64,000 nucleotides of DNA from Tritrichomonas musculus. Lineage: Eukaryota > Parabasalia > Tritrichomonadida > Tritrichomonadidae. A program made the translations under genes and the position numbers. The stretch spans positions 186,001-250,000 of the forward strand of contig JAPFFF010000002.1 of assembly GCA_039105265.1 (NCBI GenBank), in the 5' to 3' direction. Each line of letters starts with the position of its first letter. Position 1 is the first letter of the stretch. Of this stretch, positions 17,709 through 28,782 are shown piece by piece. The notes under the pieces are model-generated. The model saw nothing but the letters and a program-made list of their open reading frames with translations, had not been told where the DNA came from and did no database searches.

Positions 17709-19660
17709 ATGTTATACAGAAACGAGAGAGCCCATAATCTTCGCACTGAAACAGGAAACGTTCTTCATGCATTTGAAGAGATGAGAAACATGATTAATGT
17801 CAATGACGGTACGCGTTCATTTTCATTTAGAACTGTTGACTGTCATGACCAACCAGCTCCATTTCATCAAGGACAATATTCGCAAATAAGTTTAACACAT
17901 CCTGACCACTTCATAAGTGATATTGATAAAGGTTTCTTAACATTTCACGTTAAATTAGATTTGTCATTGAATACAGATATGAGTAAATTAAATGAAATCA
18001 ATGACCCCAACAACTTGTACAAACTGTTTGTCGGTTTCAAATCATCAAACCAGTTGTTTGACAGGTTAGAGATTCTTCATAATAATGTCAATGTCGGATA
18101 CCAACAGAATGAATGCATTCGTGAAGGCTTCTTGTATTCTTCAGTTAAGCCAGAAGCCGAGAAGAAACGCCGCAGATTCGTTCATTCATTGTGGGAAAAC
18201 ATTAGCAACTATTCACAGACACATGCAGGAGCTTATGTTAACTTGAATTCATTTAAGAACATGGAAGAAGTGAAGTCGAATTTGATTTGAATGTTCCTTT
18301 TGATGATTTGCTCGCATTACAAGCATTTGATTTATTCCCTAACGGAATCATTGGTGATTTATCAATTCGTTTTCAAGTTAGTCCCGCTGGTCTTGTTTGG
18401 GCAGTATTAGACCCTTACACAGTTGCTGAAGCAAAAGTATTTCTTGAAGATAATGATTCAATATCGATGGAAGAATTAAACAGACTAAAGGAAATCAAAG
18501 CCCGTGGACACCTCAAACATCAATTCACACAAATTGGTAATCAAGCAGTGATTCCAGGACCTGGAGACAATCCAGACCCACCATCACCTGAACCAACACC
18601 AACGAAATATCAATTGAAGTATGAATTGTTAGACCATTACATACCTGCTTCAACAAATATTCCTGTTAATGACGTTCTTGAAACATTTACATTTATGTTC
18701 AGCTATACTGATGAAGAGTTTGAAGAGCTCGGAATTGAAAAGACAGATGATGATAAAGTAATTTGTAATAAACATTATCTTAAAGAACATCCGAGCGGAA
18801 TACCTTCATCAAAGCATCCAGCAGGCAATGTTTATATTAGCTTTGTTTCTAAATCTGAAGCCAACAAGTTGATGAGCGCTCATTATTCAAAACAAACAGC
18901 AACATTAACAGTTAATCGAATGACCATCACAGCTTGTAAATCTAATATGCAAGGCTTTGGAGTTTGTGAAGCTACAAGACAAGGAATTGAAGACATTTTA
19001 AGACAAGGTTTAATCATTCCTTCACAAAAAGTTGATTATCATGCTTTTCCAATCGCTCCAGCAGCAAACGGAATCAAGTCAACATTGAATATCCCATTAA
19101 TCAATGCAACTAATTTATCAATCATGTTTCCAAAGCATCATAATGATTTAACTGTCTTTGAAAATCCAGTTTATCAAAACTGTTTCTTGAATATTGGTGG
19201 AAAGAACTTCCCAGACGAAAACGTTTCAACTATTGGTGCGCGATTCTTTGAAAATCAATTAACAGCTGGTGATTTAGATGCAATCACTCTTTCATGCACA
19301 AAGGAATTTGAGGATTCGATGACAATGCCAAAGAATGACGCTAACGGTAAGAGATACAACAACACAATCAGTGATGCAACATCATTTGTATTCAACATTC
19401 AAACAGAACGAGCAAGTGCAGGATATTGTTATGACGGACTTGATGGAGGTTTCGGAAACGTTCAGATACAAGTCAATGGGCAACCAATATATACAGGAGA
19501 TGATGACACATATTTCAATGTTGTTGAACCAGATGGAACCATTGTCAAACCTCCTCCGACTCAACTTTGGATAACTAGGGACTCTTACTTTAAACTATCA
19601 CTTGACGGTTTAGAATATCATGATGATTCAACACCAGAAGGTTCACAAGCAAATGAATAA
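17709..19660 (+). pseudogene. Major-capsid-like (jelly-roll) region of the Maverick
   Basis: About 1.95 kb encoding beta-rich sequence with features expected of a Polinton double jelly-roll major capsid protein: overall size near 650 codons, aromatic- and Asn-rich strands (for example HPDHFISDIDKGFLTF and NLSIMFPKHHNDLTVF), and position between the amphipathic protein and the integrase. The region appears not intact, with about one break. The assignment is by size, composition and context and needs a profile or structure search. Confidence 0.55.
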
Positions 19661-19747
19661 ATAAATTGATTTCATTAAATAATCATTTTGCTTTGCAAAA
19701 GGGAACAGAGTTCCTTCATAAATTAATGCTTTATTTTTGCGATTCAA

Positions 19748-20827
19748 ATGAATGAATCAATCAACTATCCTTTTAAATCTAAATACAAGTACATCAAAGA
19801 CACGGGCATTAAAACCGAGCCCTATATTAAGGATTACCAATTGAAGACAGTAAAGAAACTATCAAAACCTGACTTCTCATTTGAACCGTATGCGTACGAA
19901 ATTGATATAATGTTTGCATTAAATAAAGCTTATTTAGTAATAATCAATGTAAACACCAAATACCTAATTGTTGAACCAATTGATTACAAGTCTGAGTATT
20001 ATGTAATCAAAGTAATTGATAAACTAGTCAATAAAAGAAATATCAGAATTGAAACAATTAAATGTGATGGTGAAAAGGCTTTTATATCAAATGCATTCAA
20101 AAGTTATTGCAACGGTGAAGAGCAAAGATATCAATTAGACAAACACACAATTAAATTCAAAGCACCAAACAAAATAAAGTTAATCATTGATGATTCACCT
20201 TTCACGAATGCACATAAATGTGTTGATGCAGTAATCAGAACATTACGAAATGCTTTCGGTCAATCACAACAACGAATGACAAACAATGTATTGATACAAC
20301 AAACGGTTGAATGGTACAATAACACGCCTCATGCATCTCTTCGTTTATTGAATCCTTTATACACATCATTTGACGAAGAAACTGATGAATACCTTGACAA
20401 ACGACAATCAAAATACATTTATCTAACACCTCAACAGATGCAAGATGACCGCGACCTTGAATGGCAATACATTAGAGCCAAATCAATGCAATTGAAAGAG
20501 ATTCAACAAAAACAACGATTTAAAGGTCTTCTGTCATATAAACCCAAAAATATAATACTCATTCACACCGATTACGGAAAAACAGAAAAGAAACATGAAA
20601 AGCGAAGAAGAGTGTTCAATGAACTTGCTGAATTCATTTGTTATGAATCAGGAAACGTTAAATGTAAACTATTAAATCCTTTGCGTCAAACTAACAAAAC
20701 ACTGAAGAACAAAACAATAATAACAGTCCCAATCATGTACACAAAATATGTTTGTTCATCAATAGATGCTTTGAATGATGATTATAAAGTATTCTTTTTG
20801 ACTTATAAAACGCAAAATGAAAGCTAA
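19748..20827 (+). CDS. Retroviral-type (rve) integrase of the Maverick
   Basis: 359 residues. The core shows the RNase H-like integrase fold order: EIDIMFALNKAYLVIINVNT with the first Asp and its beta hairpin (about 51-70), ETIKCDGEKAFIS with the second Asp, then a helix and EWYNNTPHASLRLLNP, the typical rve C-terminal signature. A basic C-terminal domain of about 140 residues follows. In this family the enzyme inserts the linear element and makes 6-bp duplications, consistent with the flanking AAGGTT. The end overlaps the next gene by 11 bases. Confidence 0.9.
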   Translation: MNESINYPFKSKYKYIKDTGIKTEPYIKDYQLKTVKKLSKPDFSFEPYAYEIDIMFALNKAYLVIINVNTKYLIVEPIDYKSEYYVIKVIDKLVNKRNIRIETIKCDGEKAFISNAFKSYCNGEEQRYQLDKHTIKFKAPNKIKLIIDDSPFTNAHKCVDAVIRTLRNAFGQSQQRMTNNVLIQQTVEWYNNTPHASLRLLNPLYTSFDEETDEYLDKRQSKYIYLTPQQMQDDRDLEWQYIRAKSMQLKEIQQKQRFKGLLSYKPKNIILIHTDYGKTEKKHEKRRRVFNELAEFICYESGNVKCKLLNPLRQTNKTLKNKTIITVPIMYTKYVCSSIDALNDDYKVFFLTYKTQNES

Positions 20828-21167
20828 ACAACCAATCACAAAACGATACTATCACACACAATCAAAAGATTTTAATCTTCCTGATGATTTCGTTTATAGT
20901 CGCAACAAGAAGTACATTGTTGTTCAGTATTGTGGTGCTGTTGTCAATCAACATATTGTCGGTGATTTGATGGTTCATTCAGATATAGTTGAATTCATGC
21001 CTTTCTGCGACCATTTCATTATGCTTGCTAACAGACGACAAACGAAATATCGAAAATATGAGTGTCTGAACAATACAAAAAAAGAGTATCATTTATGGTT
21101 TACAGATATGAAAGGAAACGTTATTGAACCTGAATCATTTATATTCAGTTGTCTTTTGATTTATTAA
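20817..21167 (+). CDS. 116-residue beta-rich protein of the Maverick
   Basis: It overlaps the end of the integrase gene by 11 bases, suggesting tight packing. It is rich in beta-strand pattern: YIVVQYCGAVVNQHIVGDLM and LWFTDMKGNVIEPESFIFSC near the end. The closing phrase resembles the last strand of small jelly-roll or penton-like proteins of PLV and Polinton type, so a minor capsid role is possible. Not confirmed. Confidence 0.55.
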   Translation: MKAKQPITKRYYHTQSKDFNLPDDFVYSRNKKYIVVQYCGAVVNQHIVGDLMVHSDIVEFMPFCDHFIMLANRRQTKYRKYECLNNTKKEYHLWFTDMKGNVIEPESFIFSCLLIY

Positions 21168-21179
21168 TGACTATTCAAA

Positions 21180-22370
21180 ATGGATTCTAAGGTAATTTAT
21201 TTAAATCCGAATCAATTGGCTGATATGAGCCGTTATAAAATTGATGATGTTGCACCGATTACATTTGCATTGATTACAGTAGAAAAAAATAGATATTTTT
21301 TCCCTTCAATTTTCATATTTCCAAAGCAAGCTAAAAGTACAACTAAAGGTGATATGTTAACAAGTAGACCTACATGGATAATATATCTTGATGGTGATAC
21401 ACCTGAAAAACCTTCATACGTGTTTACAAAAAAGATTCTTACAGGATATCAGGAACCTATATTTATATTAATAGTTGATAATACACCAAAAGCATTAACA
21501 AAATATTATAAAAATTATAACGGTGAATCTTATTTTCATAAAACTTACTTTGCTTTCACTTCTGAATCATTCATAAAGGCATTTGATAATATTATAACTG
21601 CAGCTGATATAAACTATGACCCTAATGCAGCACAAACATATTTATCTTTTTATATTTACGATAACCCTGAAAAAATTCCGATAATTGATTGTTATGTTAA
21701 TACAACTCCTGAATCTGACAACGAGGAAATTGCAAAATCGATAACAGCAGATTTAAATCATAATACAGGTACAAAATCAATTGAAAAATCGGCTTTTAGT
21801 TTTCGAAATGATACAATAGCCGATGAATATCCTGTATTCAAACCGAGAAAAATAACACAGGATTCAGGTTTTAATACAAAAGAATCAATATCGACTCCAA
21901 AGAGATTTGATGCAAAACTAATAAAAATGTTAGAAAAGATTTCCAATCAGCTGCAAATGCAACAATCAGAACCAATATATAAGCACTTGCCAAAAGATAA
22001 CAAAGTTCACTTTTCAGCATCAGCAAAACGAACTATTCCTAATAGCTCGGAAACATATCAAAAAATAGTTCAACAAAATAATTCTTTACCGAATTATGAA
22101 CCTATGGAAATTGAAGAAGATTGGCACGAAGAAAACCAAAATCAATCACAAGGCTTTGATTTTGAAACACCAAATCCTAATAAGACATCAAATTATTATG
22201 AACGACAACAAAACATAAATAATAATAATAATACTTTTGAAGACTTGTCAAGTGAAGAAGAATATAATCAGCAACCACAATCAACAAAACGTTATAGTTT
22301 TAGAATCGTTTCAGACCCAAATGACAAAAATAATAATAATAACAATAATGGAGGTTTTGATTTAAATTAA
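21180..22370 (+). CDS. 396-residue protein of the Maverick with Asn-rich tail
   Basis: It starts 12 bases after the previous stop. The N-terminal 180 residues are beta-rich with many aromatics (WIIYLDGDTPEKPSYVF and FILIVDNTPKALTKYY) and could be a virion jelly-roll or penton-type domain. The second half is hydrophilic, ending in Asn-rich low complexity (NNNNNNNGGFDLN). Its stop abuts the convergent 764-residue gene with no gap. The function is not recognised. Confidence 0.6.
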   Translation: MDSKVIYLNPNQLADMSRYKIDDVAPITFALITVEKNRYFFPSIFIFPKQAKSTTKGDMLTSRPTWIIYLDGDTPEKPSYVFTKKILTGYQEPIFILIVDNTPKALTKYYKNYNGESYFHKTYFAFTSESFIKAFDNIITAADINYDPNAAQTYLSFYIYDNPEKIPIIDCYVNTTPESDNEEIAKSITADLNHNTGTKSIEKSAFSFRNDTIADEYPVFKPRKITQDSGFNTKESISTPKRFDAKLIKMLEKISNQLQMQQSEPIYKHLPKDNKVHFSASAKRTIPNSSETYQKIVQQNNSLPNYEPMEIEEDWHEENQNQSQGFDFETPNPNKTSNYYERQQNINNNNNTFEDLSSEEEYNQQPQSTKRYSFRIVSDPNDKNNNNNNNGGFDLN

Positions 22371-24665
22371 TTATTCATTATTCATTCTTTGATGTAATGG
22401 TTTAAGATTAACAGCAAAATCAGCATATTTATTTTTGTTCTGCAATTTACTTTCTTTGAGTTGTGCTTTGAATGCTGTGTATCCACAATTTGGATATATA
22501 TCTCTTTCTATTGCTGCGGTGATTCGTTTAATGAAATTATCTTTAACGTTCTTAATATCTTCTGGCGTTGCTTCTTTAATTCCTTCTGCATTTCGTTTCA
22601 ACCTGTTATATCCTTCTTGCTTACTTACATCAACATTGAAACCAACACCAAAGACAACATAATCAATGTAATGCATTAATTCAGTAAATTGTTTACCCCA
22701 TTGACTTGGTTCAGCCTTTAATTCTCCTGATGTGATATCAATAGCTTTATCAATAATCTTCTCAACATATGATTGAACATTCTTTCCTAATACTGAAACA
22801 TATTCTTTATTGTTCTGTTGTTTCCAATATGTCCATTGTTCATATGTTAATATCTTTCCATTGAACTTATTGTCTTGAATGATTTCTTTGAAAGGAGCAT
22901 CAAAGAGATAAGCAAATAACATATTTGATACAGCAAGGTAATTGATGAGTTTCTTCAAAGGAGATAATACAAAGAATTGTTCGTCATTCCAATACACTTT
23001 CCAGACTTTAGAAAAGATTGATGACCAATAAGAACTTGGTGTAATACGTTTGCTGACTCTTGCTTTTCCCAGACCCATAGGACCGTAATAATTTTCTAGC
23101 TCTTGCATTTCTTTTCCCTTTGTTAATTTGTATTGACCAGCATCCCAATCAATTTTCTTGATATCTTTATCAAATAATGATTGAATCCATTTATTGAACG
23201 GCATTTCTTTTCTTTCTTGTTTTGTTTTAATAACAGATTTCCAAACTTTCTTGTAAGGAGAAGCAAATACAAGCTTGTATCCGTTAATGATTGAAGGATT
23301 ACCGTTCCTATCAATTAAAACAACATCATCAACTTTATCACCGTTCAAGTCTGTTATTGAGTTTCCTAACGGGTCTTTGGCATTTTCTGGTAATAAACGA
23401 TATCTTGGTTTACCGTCTTTATCAACTGAATTCTTACAGTATTCAATAGCTGTATCACGACAAGCTGCATTCGGAATGTATTTGATTCTGAAGTTTCCGT
23501 TAATAATCATATCAATAAATTTATCTCTGTAATAGGATATATTACCACCAACCCGAGGTATTTCAAGCTTGTCAAATGAATCCTTTAATGTTGAGTTAAC
23601 AAGAGGCATATCTTTTTTATCACGACGTCCGCGAGTATTCTTTGAGGGTTGCTTTGCATTTCTTATTAATTCATCAAGTATTTCATCATCTGCTTTGTTA
23701 TCTTCTGCATATCCTTTGTATTTCCTTGCAAAAGGTGATTTAATTTCTTGTGCTTCTTCTTCATTATCTTCATATCTGTATGGTTGTTTTGCAGGTGTTC
23801 TTGCATATCTGTATGCTTCGGTTGCTGCTTCATTATCATCTTGCCAATCATCTAATTCATCATCATATAATGATTGAAGAGGTCCGTTATTATTGTTGTT
23901 GTCGTCTGCCATTTTATTAGTTGAAAAATTATTTTTATTGTGTTCCTTTGATGGTTCAATAAAAGAATCAGATAAATCATCGTTTTTCAATATTAATGAC
24001 TCAGAATCTGATTCGCTTAATGTTATATTAAGTAATGAATCTTCACTGTCTTTAGGCAATTGTATTGTCGAGTCATTTTCATCAGAATCACTCGGAGTTA
24101 TGCGTTTTCTTCTTGGTGTTCTTCGTTTATTAGTATCAAGTGTTGGTTCATGTATGCTTGTTCTCTTTCTTCTTCCTTTGTTGGTTTGTGGTGTTTGACT
24201 CTTTCTCGGTGGTTTGATGGGTGATGAACGAAAACCATCAGAGCTATAATTCAAATCATCGTTGACAACAATATTGAAGTAATTGATAATGATATCAAGA
24301 CTTTTTTTATCTGTTGTGTACTCTTTTAAACTAAGGAATCGATTGCCTTTACTTTTAATACCTGCATTGATTTTGTTCATCAATGAAACAAATCGACGAA
24401 ACTTGACTTTCATTTCACGAATCTTTCCCACACTTCTTCCTGTATATTCATTGTTTTGTATCAAATACAACAAATTAATTAAATCATTGGGGTGTTCTAG
24501 TTTGTATGTACTGAGAAACGTGTTCTTAAAATAATCTATCGGGTCCTCTAGTTCTTCATCATCATCAGGTTTAGATACCTCACTATCAAATATAGTTTCA
24601 TCATCAATATTACTTAAATCTAATTCAAAGCTATCAGATGAATTATTTTTATCTTGTTTTGACAT
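22371..24665 (-). CDS. 764-residue protein of unknown function in the Maverick
   Basis: ATG at 24665, divergent from the fibre gene with a 22-base gap. The N-terminal 60 residues are acidic, followed by a helical block (about 60-145), a basic Ser/Thr-rich linker with nuclear-localisation-like clusters (NKGRRKRTS, TPRRKRIT), an acidic linker, and from about residue 370 a folded, mostly helical domain rich in Trp and Tyr (YWSSIFSKVWKVYWNDEQFF). None of the DNA polymerase B motifs (DxxSLYP, YxDTDS) nor protease motifs are seen. The position suggests a structural or DNA-packaging-associated role, but this is a guess. Confidence 0.6.
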   Translation of the reverse strand: MSKQDKNNSSDSFELDLSNIDDETIFDSEVSKPDDDEELEDPIDYFKNTFLSTYKLEHPNDLINLLYLIQNNEYTGRSVGKIREMKVKFRRFVSLMNKINAGIKSKGNRFLSLKEYTTDKKSLDIIINYFNIVVNDDLNYSSDGFRSSPIKPPRKSQTPQTNKGRRKRTSIHEPTLDTNKRRTPRRKRITPSDSDENDSTIQLPKDSEDSLLNITLSESDSESLILKNDDLSDSFIEPSKEHNKNNFSTNKMADDNNNNNGPLQSLYDDELDDWQDDNEAATEAYRYARTPAKQPYRYEDNEEEAQEIKSPFARKYKGYAEDNKADDEILDELIRNAKQPSKNTRGRRDKKDMPLVNSTLKDSFDKLEIPRVGGNISYYRDKFIDMIINGNFRIKYIPNAACRDTAIEYCKNSVDKDGKPRYRLLPENAKDPLGNSITDLNGDKVDDVVLIDRNGNPSIINGYKLVFASPYKKVWKSVIKTKQERKEMPFNKWIQSLFDKDIKKIDWDAGQYKLTKGKEMQELENYYGPMGLGKARVSKRITPSSYWSSIFSKVWKVYWNDEQFFVLSPLKKLINYLAVSNMLFAYLFDAPFKEIIQDNKFNGKILTYEQWTYWKQQNNKEYVSVLGKNVQSYVEKIIDKAIDITSGELKAEPSQWGKQFTELMHYIDYVVFGVGFNVDVSKQEGYNRLKRNAEGIKEATPEDIKNVKDNFIKRITAAIERDIYPNCGYTAFKAQLKESKLQNKNKYADFAVNLKPLHQRMNNE

Positions 24666-24687
24666 TGTTTAGTTTCTAATAAATTGA

Positions 24688-27600
24688 ATGTTTACGATTG
24701 AGCAGAGCGGACACATAACAAAAACAAATACTATTGACGGATTGATTAACGAATACATTAAAAGATATGTCGATAATTATGTTATCAAAGGCGATTCATC
24801 GAACGGAAACGTAGGGATTCCAAACGGAAATGGAATCACTGAGGAACAATTGAATGAAGCTGTTAACGGATTGCGTGATTATGTTATCAACAATTATGCT
24901 TTATCAACTGATATACCTGAACCTGTTGATTTAACGAATTATGCACTGAAGAGTGAAATACCAGAAGTACTCAAAAATAGTGAGTTGCAATTGAACATAA
25001 AAGAACTATTACCAGACGAAATGTTTCAGAAATTGATGGCTGAAGATGATAAACCATTATCAGCTAAAGCATCAATGTGTTTAACAAGTATAGCGGCTAA
25101 TGAAGGTTTTCAATCAGCTTTGGATGTTTGTGCCGAACGATATGTTCCAAAAGATGATTTGAAGAATTACATCACGAGAGATAATTTGACTGTATCAACT
25201 GAATACTCAATTGAAACTAAGACATATATGTTTCCTAATATAGGTCCAGTACCAGAAGAATATGAAGAAAACGGAATGGATACATCTCACGTTTTACCGT
25301 TCAAAGAAGGAACACATTTGGTTGGTTATAAATTAGACAATAGTAGTAATATATTCCATTTTGATATCAGATTCAAGACAAATGAATTATATACTGATGA
25401 TGAATATAACGTTAAACAACATGAAGCTGAAGGATTTGAAAGTGAAGGTGAGTATTTTGAATTAGTGTGGGATGAAGTTAGTGGAGCAATTTATGATAGA
25501 TATCAATACCTTCCAATAACAATAACATTAGCAGAAACAGAAGAAAGATTAGCATTGAAGAGTGATATACCTGAACCAATTGATTTGACACCGTATTATA
25601 CTAGTGCACAAGCTGATGAGAAGTTCGTCGATGAGGATGAATTGGCTTATGAATTGGATAAGTATGAAACGAAAACAGTTGCAGAAGGAAAATATGCAAT
25701 GAAGAGTGAAATCCCAGAAATTATTGAGGGTCAAACAACAATTCAATTCGAAATCGTCAATAATACAATTCCTGATTTGGATTACAACACATATCATGAA
25801 CTGATTGAGCAATACGGGTTGGATATTGTTTCATCAAACAGTTTTTATACGGGTCATTATGTTCATGTAGACTATTCGTACAATGACGATGATGACGAAC
25901 AACCCTCTCAGATAATGCGTATCGAAGGAAGTGATTCAAGTATTTGGTTTTTGTATGACAGCCATGAATTAATCAATCCAGGAACTGGCGATACACCAGA
26001 AGTTTTATCGTGTTCAATTACCAAAACTATCGAACCAACAGACAGAAACGCTTATTCAGCTAGATATGTGTCGAATACTTATGCATTGAAGACGGATATA
26101 CCAGAACCAGTTGACTTGACACCGTATTATACTAGTGCACAAGCTGATGAGAAGTTTGTTGATGAAGATGAATTAGCTTATGAATTAGATAAATATGCAT
26201 TGAAAACAGATATACCAACAATTCCAACTGATTTGGTTAATGAATCTGCATTGAATACTGCATTATACGGAACTGAATTGAATATTGAATATCCAGCAAA
26301 CTTATATGACGGTGCATATATTACCCCTCAGCTACCAAATGCCAGAGTTCATTTGGTATTTGATGTTAATTGGGGAGATAATCAAGATGATGATATAGTG
26401 CATATTGATGTAATATTTAAACCAACTGGTTCTACTAGCACTTATGATAGCATGGACAGGTATGATAGCAATGGCAAACGCATTGATAGAATAATATGGC
26501 GTTATGATGATGGACAAATTGTATATGTATCATATATTGCAGCACATAGCAGTAATCCAATAGCATATAATTTCATTAGAGCACAAATCGAATCACCATT
26601 CATTAAAACTGCAAATGTTGTTGATGAAAGTCCAGAACAAATCACAATTCAATGTACACAGAATGATAGTGGTTGTGTAATCCCAGATGAATATATACGA
26701 AGGGTATTAACAACCAAAAATATTATTGTAAAGTTCAAACGAAATGCTGATGATGCGACATATGAAGAAGCTGAATACGAATATTCTGGACGAAAGAGTG
26801 CAAATCTCATATACAAATCAACCAGCGGAGAGTCAAGTGAATTGATAGATATTCGTGTAGCTACACGTATTGTTTCATTGAGAGCTGAGGATGATACACT
26901 AACCAATATTTATGATGCATCTATCACATTAATCAGCATCCGACCTGTGAATGATGATATGATTACTTCGGTGAAATATGTGAATGATAACTTTGCACTG
27001 AAGTCAAACGTCATAACAGAAGAACAACTAATAAAAAAATGTGCTATTGATTGCGGACCGATTACAGAGGGCGGTGAAATATCAATTCATTATCTAAAAC
27101 TTGAAGATAAGGTAATTAAACTGGAATACATAGTAGGTGATTATGCGCTATGTTTGGAAATAAGAATATTATTCTATGATACAACTGGAAATCCTCATAA
27201 CATTGTTCTTGTATTACATCAAAGAACTGTGTATTTCGACAATTTCAAATTCCCATTCTATTATGAAGACACTGTTGATATAACATCAGGAAGACCCCTG
27301 ACATATAATTTCCCAATAGGCGGATATTCTTGGACAACTACTCAGGAATTATTAGATGCTAAACAAATATATTCAAGATGCATCATGTCCCGAGGTTATT
27401 TAGCAAAATATAAGGCTGCTATTTACGGTGCACAATCAAACACAACAATCACACATTACTCGCCGATTGAATCATCAATGAACTCTGTTAGTGATTTCGT
27501 TGTTGGTTCTCCTGTGTATATGACAGGTAAGGTTTACAAACATGTTGGTGATGAATGGAAACCATCAACAGCAGATGATACAACTGATTGTATTTGTAGT

Positions 27601-27879
27601 GTCAAAACATCAGGAACATGGAAGGAGTATGTCGGTATATGTGTGAGAATCGATGACAAAAATAAATGTATCACATTTAGTTCACATGGTGATTATATGG
27701 TTCGCGTTAATGATTCATCATGTTATTCAATCGGTGATGAGGTGTTTATCGATAATGAAGACAATAAGCTGAAAGTTCTTTCAGGAGAGACAGCAATAAC
27801 ATCAAAAATAAAACGTATGACTGTTGGAATCATTACAAGTATCATTGATGAAAGAACATTAGCTGTATTCAAAGAGTAA
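24688..27879 (+). CDS. 1063-residue fibre-like protein of the Maverick
   Basis: The largest product of the element. It is built from beta-rich blocks (about 150 residues each) joined by short repeated linkers of the type YALKTDIPEPVDLTPYYTSA; two linkers of about 40 residues (DNA about 25555-25680 and 26086-26215) are nearly identical. Similar ALKSDIP linkers are typical of trimeric phage tail fibres. The last 150 residues form a separate beta domain (VNDSSCYSIGDEVFIDNED) like a C-terminal fibre or chaperone domain. There is no signal peptide or membrane segment. An adsorption-fibre role, comparable to an adenovirus fibre, is inferred from architecture. Confidence 0.75.
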   Translation: MFTIEQSGHITKTNTIDGLINEYIKRYVDNYVIKGDSSNGNVGIPNGNGITEEQLNEAVNGLRDYVINNYALSTDIPEPVDLTNYALKSEIPEVLKNSELQLNIKELLPDEMFQKLMAEDDKPLSAKASMCLTSIAANEGFQSALDVCAERYVPKDDLKNYITRDNLTVSTEYSIETKTYMFPNIGPVPEEYEENGMDTSHVLPFKEGTHLVGYKLDNSSNIFHFDIRFKTNELYTDDEYNVKQHEAEGFESEGEYFELVWDEVSGAIYDRYQYLPITITLAETEERLALKSDIPEPIDLTPYYTSAQADEKFVDEDELAYELDKYETKTVAEGKYAMKSEIPEIIEGQTTIQFEIVNNTIPDLDYNTYHELIEQYGLDIVSSNSFYTGHYVHVDYSYNDDDDEQPSQIMRIEGSDSSIWFLYDSHELINPGTGDTPEVLSCSITKTIEPTDRNAYSARYVSNTYALKTDIPEPVDLTPYYTSAQADEKFVDEDELAYELDKYALKTDIPTIPTDLVNESALNTALYGTELNIEYPANLYDGAYITPQLPNARVHLVFDVNWGDNQDDDIVHIDVIFKPTGSTSTYDSMDRYDSNGKRIDRIIWRYDDGQIVYVSYIAAHSSNPIAYNFIRAQIESPFIKTANVVDESPEQITIQCTQNDSGCVIPDEYIRRVLTTKNIIVKFKRNADDATYEEAEYEYSGRKSANLIYKSTSGESSELIDIRVATRIVSLRAEDDTLTNIYDASITLISIRPVNDDMITSVKYVNDNFALKSNVITEEQLIKKCAIDCGPITEGGEISIHYLKLEDKVIKLEYIVGDYALCLEIRILFYDTTGNPHNIVLVLHQRTVYFDNFKFPFYYEDTVDITSGRPLTYNFPIGGYSWTTTQELLDAKQIYSRCIMSRGYLAKYKAAIYGAQSNTTITHYSPIESSMNSVSDFVVGSPVYMTGKVYKHVGDEWKPSTADDTTDCICSVKTSGTWKEYVGICVRIDDKNKCITFSSHGDYMVRVNDSSCYSIGDEVFIDNEDNKLKVLSGETAITSKIKRMTVGIITSIIDERTLAVFKE

Positions 27880-28110
27880 ATCAAATCAAATCAAATCATG
27901 TTGATGTTTGAATCTATTAATATATACGCTAACTTTTTGATTATTTATATCGTTCATTGAAATAAATTCATTGCCTGATTTATTTGTATTGATATGAAGA
28001 ATTTTATAAATATTATCAGTAATCTTTGCATAAAAAATCAAATTATTTGAAATTTGAAAAAATGTTAAATCAAAAAATAAAAAATATTTCGAGTTTTTTA
28101 TTTCATTGAA

Positions 28111-28461
28111 ATGTCTGAGTTAAGAGAAATAATAAAACACATTGAAGAAATACATAAATTACTTTTGATATTAGAATCAAAACAAGAAGTAAGTGAAGAA
28201 GAAGAAACAAATGAAGAAGCAAATACAGAAGCAAACCATAAAAGAACGCGTTCAATATTCAATTCATCAAAGTTCTTGAACAAGGATGAACGTGAAAAAG
28301 TTATACAATTTTTGGATGATAAAGTAATGAATGATATAAATAAGTTGCCAGGACATAAAAGGTGTTCATATACACAAAACTTATTGAAGGAAAAATTGAA
28401 GTTAAATGTATCATCATATATGATTAATAGATTATTGGCATTTAAGAACAACAAAGAATAA
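28111..28461 (+). CDS. 116-residue helical protein of the Maverick
   Basis: It follows a 230-base noncoding gap. The N-terminal amphipathic helix (IKHIEEIHKLLLILESKQ) leads into an acidic linker and then a basic C-terminal helical domain (about 60-116) with the look of a small DNA-binding fold (CSYTQNLLKEKLKLNVSSYM). It is a possible regulator, with no known family. Confidence 0.5.
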   Translation: MSELREIIKHIEEIHKLLLILESKQEVSEEEETNEEANTEANHKRTRSIFNSSKFLNKDEREKVIQFLDDKVMNDINKLPGHKRCSYTQNLLKEKLKLNVSSYMINRLLAFKNNKE

Positions 28462-28499
28462 AAATATCATTTAATTAATTTGTTTATTTTTGGTTTAAA

Positions 28500-28745
28500 A
28501 TGAATAGTGCAATTAAAGGTTTGAGTTGTGATACATCAGCTTTACACGCTCAGTTTCGAATAGTTAAAGACAAGATATTCAATGAATGTATGAATTCTGA
28601 AGATGATGCATTAAACGGAAAGTTTGATAAGATGATTCACATATTGTCGATATATAAACAACTATTTAATGATATTGAATCGATTAAAATACAATTAAGA
28701 GCTATTGATGAACGTATCAAATCAGCTGAACAAATGACTTTGTAA
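28500..28745 (+). CDS. 81-residue helical protein of the Maverick
   Basis: Starts 38 bases after the previous gene. Almost entirely helical, with heptad-like spacing at the end (DIESIKIQLRAIDERIKSAE). Not recognised; possibly a small virion or scaffold protein. Confidence 0.5.
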   Translation: MNSAIKGLSCDTSALHAQFRIVKDKIFNECMNSEDDALNGKFDKMIHILSIYKQLFNDIESIKIQLRAIDERIKSAEQMTL

Positions 28746-28782
28746 ATGAATCATTAATGTATTTGGTTTTATTTTTGTTTAA

